DNA of 52,380 nucleotides from Alphaproteobacteria bacterium (GTDB lineage Bacteria > Pseudomonadota > Alphaproteobacteria > Micropepsales > Micropepsaceae): contig CANHNJ010000017.1 of NCBI GenBank assembly GCA_947462105.1, positions 1 to 52,380 of the forward strand, given 5' to 3'. The position numbers were made by a program, and so were the translations under genes. The notes below the pieces were generated by a model. The model was not told the DNA's origin. It made no database searches and was given only the letters and a program-made list of their open reading frames with translations. Positions 50,805 through 52,380 of this stretch are shown here, in pieces. Each line of letters begins with the position of its first letter. Position 1 is the first letter of the stretch.

Positions 50805-50822
50805 TCCACTGTGCGCAGTGGA
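50805..50822 (+). terminator. Possible terminator hairpin after the aminotransferase
   Basis: TCCACTG and CAGTGGA form a perfect 7-bp stem around TGCG, directly behind the stop codon. A short T run (ACTTTTTG) follows about ten bases later, which is loose for an intrinsic terminator. Confidence 0.4.
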
Positions 50823-50885
50823 TCTCCAGAACTTTTTGATTAGCGGCTGTTGCTAGCAACAGGCCTGAAGCATGACCCAAGCAAT

Positions 50886-51197
50886 TTATTTTCTTGGAGA
50901 CTTTTGGCTTCGTTTCGCGGATTTTCTTTTCGGGATGGGATCCCGTTCTGCTGCTAGGCGCGTTGAAAGTTCTCTTGAGAGCTGAATGCCGGCACCGCGT
51001 GTTTCATTTTCATAAATGAAAGTTAAGCCCTCCTTAGCAAAGGCATGCTCAAGCCTTTCCGCTGTGCTGAATAGAATTCCTTTCCCCGACTCGAATCTAA
51101 CGATCGTGTTCTTATTTATCCCTGTCATCTTTTGAAGTTCCGACAAGCTCCAATCCAGAGCTGCTCGCGCCATGCGGCATTGCTCTGGCTTCAGCAT
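50886..51197 (-). CDS. XRE-family helix-turn-helix regulator
   Basis: The 103-residue protein has a Cro/CI-type HTH in residues ~3-60: PEQCRMARAALDWSLSELQ, TGINKNTIVRFESGKG, and AERLEHAFAKEGLTFI. A charged, Lys/Arg/Ser-rich tail follows. It is divergent from the Gp157-like gene, with an 80-base gap containing a palindrome on the promoter. It probably represses that promoter, and perhaps its own (minus-strand TATAAT at 51233-51228). It is a standard arrangement for a mobile-element switch. Confidence 0.85.
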   Translation of the reverse strand: MLKPEQCRMARAALDWSLSELQKMTGINKNTIVRFESGKGILFSTAERLEHAFAKEGLTFIYENETRGAGIQLSRELSTRLAAERDPIPKRKSAKRSQKSPRK

Positions 51198-51201
51198 GGG
51201 C

Positions 51202-51230
51202 TTGACAGCCTCCGCTCCAGTTGGTATATT
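51202..51230 (+). promoter_or_regulatory. Strong sigma70 promoter of the Gp157-rad52 operon
   Basis: TTGACA (51202-51207) is a perfect -35, and TATATT (51225-51230) follows after 17 bases. An AGGAG ribosome site (51265-51269) and the GTG start at 51278 come next. It is the best promoter match in the window and lies on top of the palindrome at 51219-51239. Confidence 0.75.
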
Positions 51231-51239
51231 ATACTAACT
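51219..51239. promoter_or_regulatory. Operator-like palindrome for the divergent XRE regulator
   Basis: The 10-bp arms AGTTGGTATA (51219-51228) and TATACTAACT (51230-51239) are inverted copies with one mismatch around a central T. They cover the -10 of the rightward promoter and the TATAAT of a leftward one. A weaker related dyad, AAACT-AGG-AGTTT (51260-51272), covers the ribosome site downstream. Binding by the adjacent XRE protein is inferred. Confidence 0.65.
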
Positions 51240-51277
51240 AATGAATCAATCATACTATAAAACTAGGAGTTTATACT

Positions 51278-51787
51278 GTGATGGGGCCAAGCAACCTAAA
51301 GTTTGAAGTGACTAATTATCAGATTCTTGCCCAGGAGCTAAAAGACCGCTTTGGAGAGCTCGACCATGAGACCCTCCAAGACACGCTGGAGGGGATCTCC
51401 CGCCTTCCTGAGGCCATCGGGGCAGTCCTGCGCTCCTCTCTAGAGGATGAGGCCCTGATCGGGTCTCTGAAGGCCCGCCTCAATGACTTGGACGTCAGAC
51501 TTGAGCGGCTCCGGGGGCGCTACGCCGCAAAGCGTGAGCTTGTCCGGTGGGCTATGGATAGGTCTGGCCTCTCCAAGCTCCAGGCGGAGGATTTTTCAGC
51601 AAGCCTGCGAAAGTCCCCAGACAAGCTTGAAGTCCTCAGTGAGGATTTGATCCCGGCCAATTATTTTACGCCCCAGCCACCCCGACTGGACCGGCGGGGC
51701 CTGGCGGATGCCTTAAAGGGCGGGGCAAGCGTTGAGGGCGCGCGTCTCTTGGAGGGGGAATTGTCTCTCTCGGTGCGCGTGCGATGA
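51278..51787 (+). CDS. Siphovirus Gp157-like protein
   Basis: The 169-residue protein matches the Sipho_Gp157 family: FGELDHETLQDTLEGI at the N-terminus, a long central coiled coil (LKARLNDLDVRLERLRGRYAAKR), then SLRKSPDKLEVLSEDLIPANYF, PRLDRRGLADALKGG and VEGARL. The function of the family is not firmly known; it occurs in phage DNA-metabolism modules. The start is GTG 51278, 8 bases after AGGAG. Its TGA overlaps the rad52 ATG as ATGA. Confidence 0.88.
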   Translation: MMGPSNLKFEVTNYQILAQELKDRFGELDHETLQDTLEGISRLPEAIGAVLRSSLEDEALIGSLKARLNDLDVRLERLRGRYAAKRELVRWAMDRSGLSKLQAEDFSASLRKSPDKLEVLSEDLIPANYFTPQPPRLDRRGLADALKGGASVEGARLLEGELSLSVRVR

Positions 51788-52380
51788 GCAGCTTTTCTCC
51801 AACACAGCTCAAGAAGCTGACGTCCAAACTGGATTGGCGGCATGTGCAGTCCCGAATGCTGGAGGAGCGCCAGATTGATTATATCGAGGGCTGGTTCGCC
51901 GTCTCGGAGGCCAATTCCATTTTTGGATTTTCTGGATGGGACCGGCACACCCAGCACATTGAGCGCATCTTTGAGAGGGCTAGGGGGGAGGTGACACACT
52001 GCACCTACTTGGCGCGGGTGTGCATTCAAGTGCGGGCAGGGGGCGGGGTGGTCTGGCGCGAGGGCACGGGTACTGGCTCAGCGGCATCGCGCAATCCTGC
52101 GGAGGCCCACGACCGCGCCATCAAGGCGGCAGAGACCGACGCCACAAAGCGGGCGCTTTCAACGTTTGGCAATCGCTTTGGCCTGTGCCTTTACGACCGC
52201 GAGCGCAGGGGAGTTGAGGATGCACCCCAGAGTGGGGGCGCCAAAGACTTCAAATTAATTGCGGCGGATGGAATTTTATTGGACGGCACGCTCTCGGCGG
52301 AGGACTTCTGTACGGGCCTGCGCAAATTGGTTGATGTCGCGGCGGCACCAGAAGAAGTTGACGCCCTAAAACTCTCTAAT
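51784..52380 (+). CDS. Rad52/Rad22-family single-strand annealing protein (3' end outside window)
   Basis: The frame is open for 199 codons to the window end. Residues ~25-60 read RMLEERQIDYIEGWFAVSEANSIFGF followed by SGWDRHTQHIERI, the hallmark of the Rad52 annealing core. CTYLARVCIQVRAGGGVVWREGTGTGS is the beta-hairpin region, and AHDRAIKAAETDATKRALSTFGNRFGLCLYD the helical end of the domain. Such proteins act in phage recombination, annealing complementary strands. It is coupled to the Gp157-like gene, so both are expressed from the regulated promoter. The C-terminal part is not visible. Confidence 0.88.
   Translation, partial: MSSFSPTQLKKLTSKLDWRHVQSRMLEERQIDYIEGWFAVSEANSIFGFSGWDRHTQHIERIFERARGEVTHCTYLARVCIQVRAGGGVVWREGTGTGSAASRNPAEAHDRAIKAAETDATKRALSTFGNRFGLCLYDRERRGVEDAPQSGGAKDFKLIAADGILLDGTLSAEDFCTGLRKLVDVAAAPEEVDALKLSN

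Overview
This is a high-GC, gene-dense chromosomal segment from an alphaproteobacterium. The assignment rests on gene content and order: hdaA followed by ppk and ppx, a tatABC-serS-surE-NlpD-like-DUF815-yajC-secD-squalene/phytoene synthase-like-trmFO backbone, a short HPF, and LexA boxes of the GTTC-N7-GTTC type. The lineage within the class is not resolved. No rRNA, tRNA, CRISPR array, transposase or integrase is visible, and no gap without a gene exceeds 300 bases.

Layout. (1) 1-7.7 kb: a DUF4197 protein, then leftward rsmA, surA, lptD, lptG and lptF (16S rRNA methylation plus outer-membrane and LPS biogenesis). (2) 7.8-15.6 kb: pepA-holC-TPR protein, an ABC-F ATPase, ndk, a short-chain dehydrogenase and purM-purN. 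(3) 15.7-22.8 kb: DUF2066 protein, CDP-alcohol phosphatidyltransferase, hdaA, ppk and ppx (replication-initiation control and polyphosphate turnover), then a Tat-exported SMP-30-like protein. (4) 23-37 kb: tatABC, a histidine kinase, serS, a glycosyltransferase, surE, a degenerate LytM lipoprotein, a DUF815 ATPase, yajC-secD, a PuuD-like membrane protein, a squalene/phytoene synthase-like protein, hpf and trmFO. (5) 36.8-48.1 kb: two membrane proteins, uvrA, a methyltransferase, ssb, a lipoprotein protease, gyrA, coaD, a cyclophilin and pgi. (6) 48.1-52.4 kb: an accessory block with lower GC and different codon use, holding a GDP-mannose enzyme, a WbpE-like sugar aminotransferase, then a phage-type module: an XRE regulator facing a Gp157-like gene and a Rad52-family annealing protein that runs off the window.

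The most useful observations beyond gene calls are these. Two alphaproteobacterial SOS boxes lie near uvrA and ssb. A near-perfect operator palindrome sits on the -10 region of the phage-type promoter. A family of palindromic intergenic elements abuts stop codons in three convergent gaps, while six other convergent pairs interlock their stop codons by exactly 4 bp. A 24-codon ORF couples lptG to lptD and repeats the last seven residues of LptG. serS carries an insertion inside a 42% GC patch. A hairpin lies directly against the hpf start codon. Expected neighbours pdxA, pcm and secF are missing from conserved clusters. I found no clearly new multi-gene system; the best candidate for one is the partly visible Rad52 module at the right edge.
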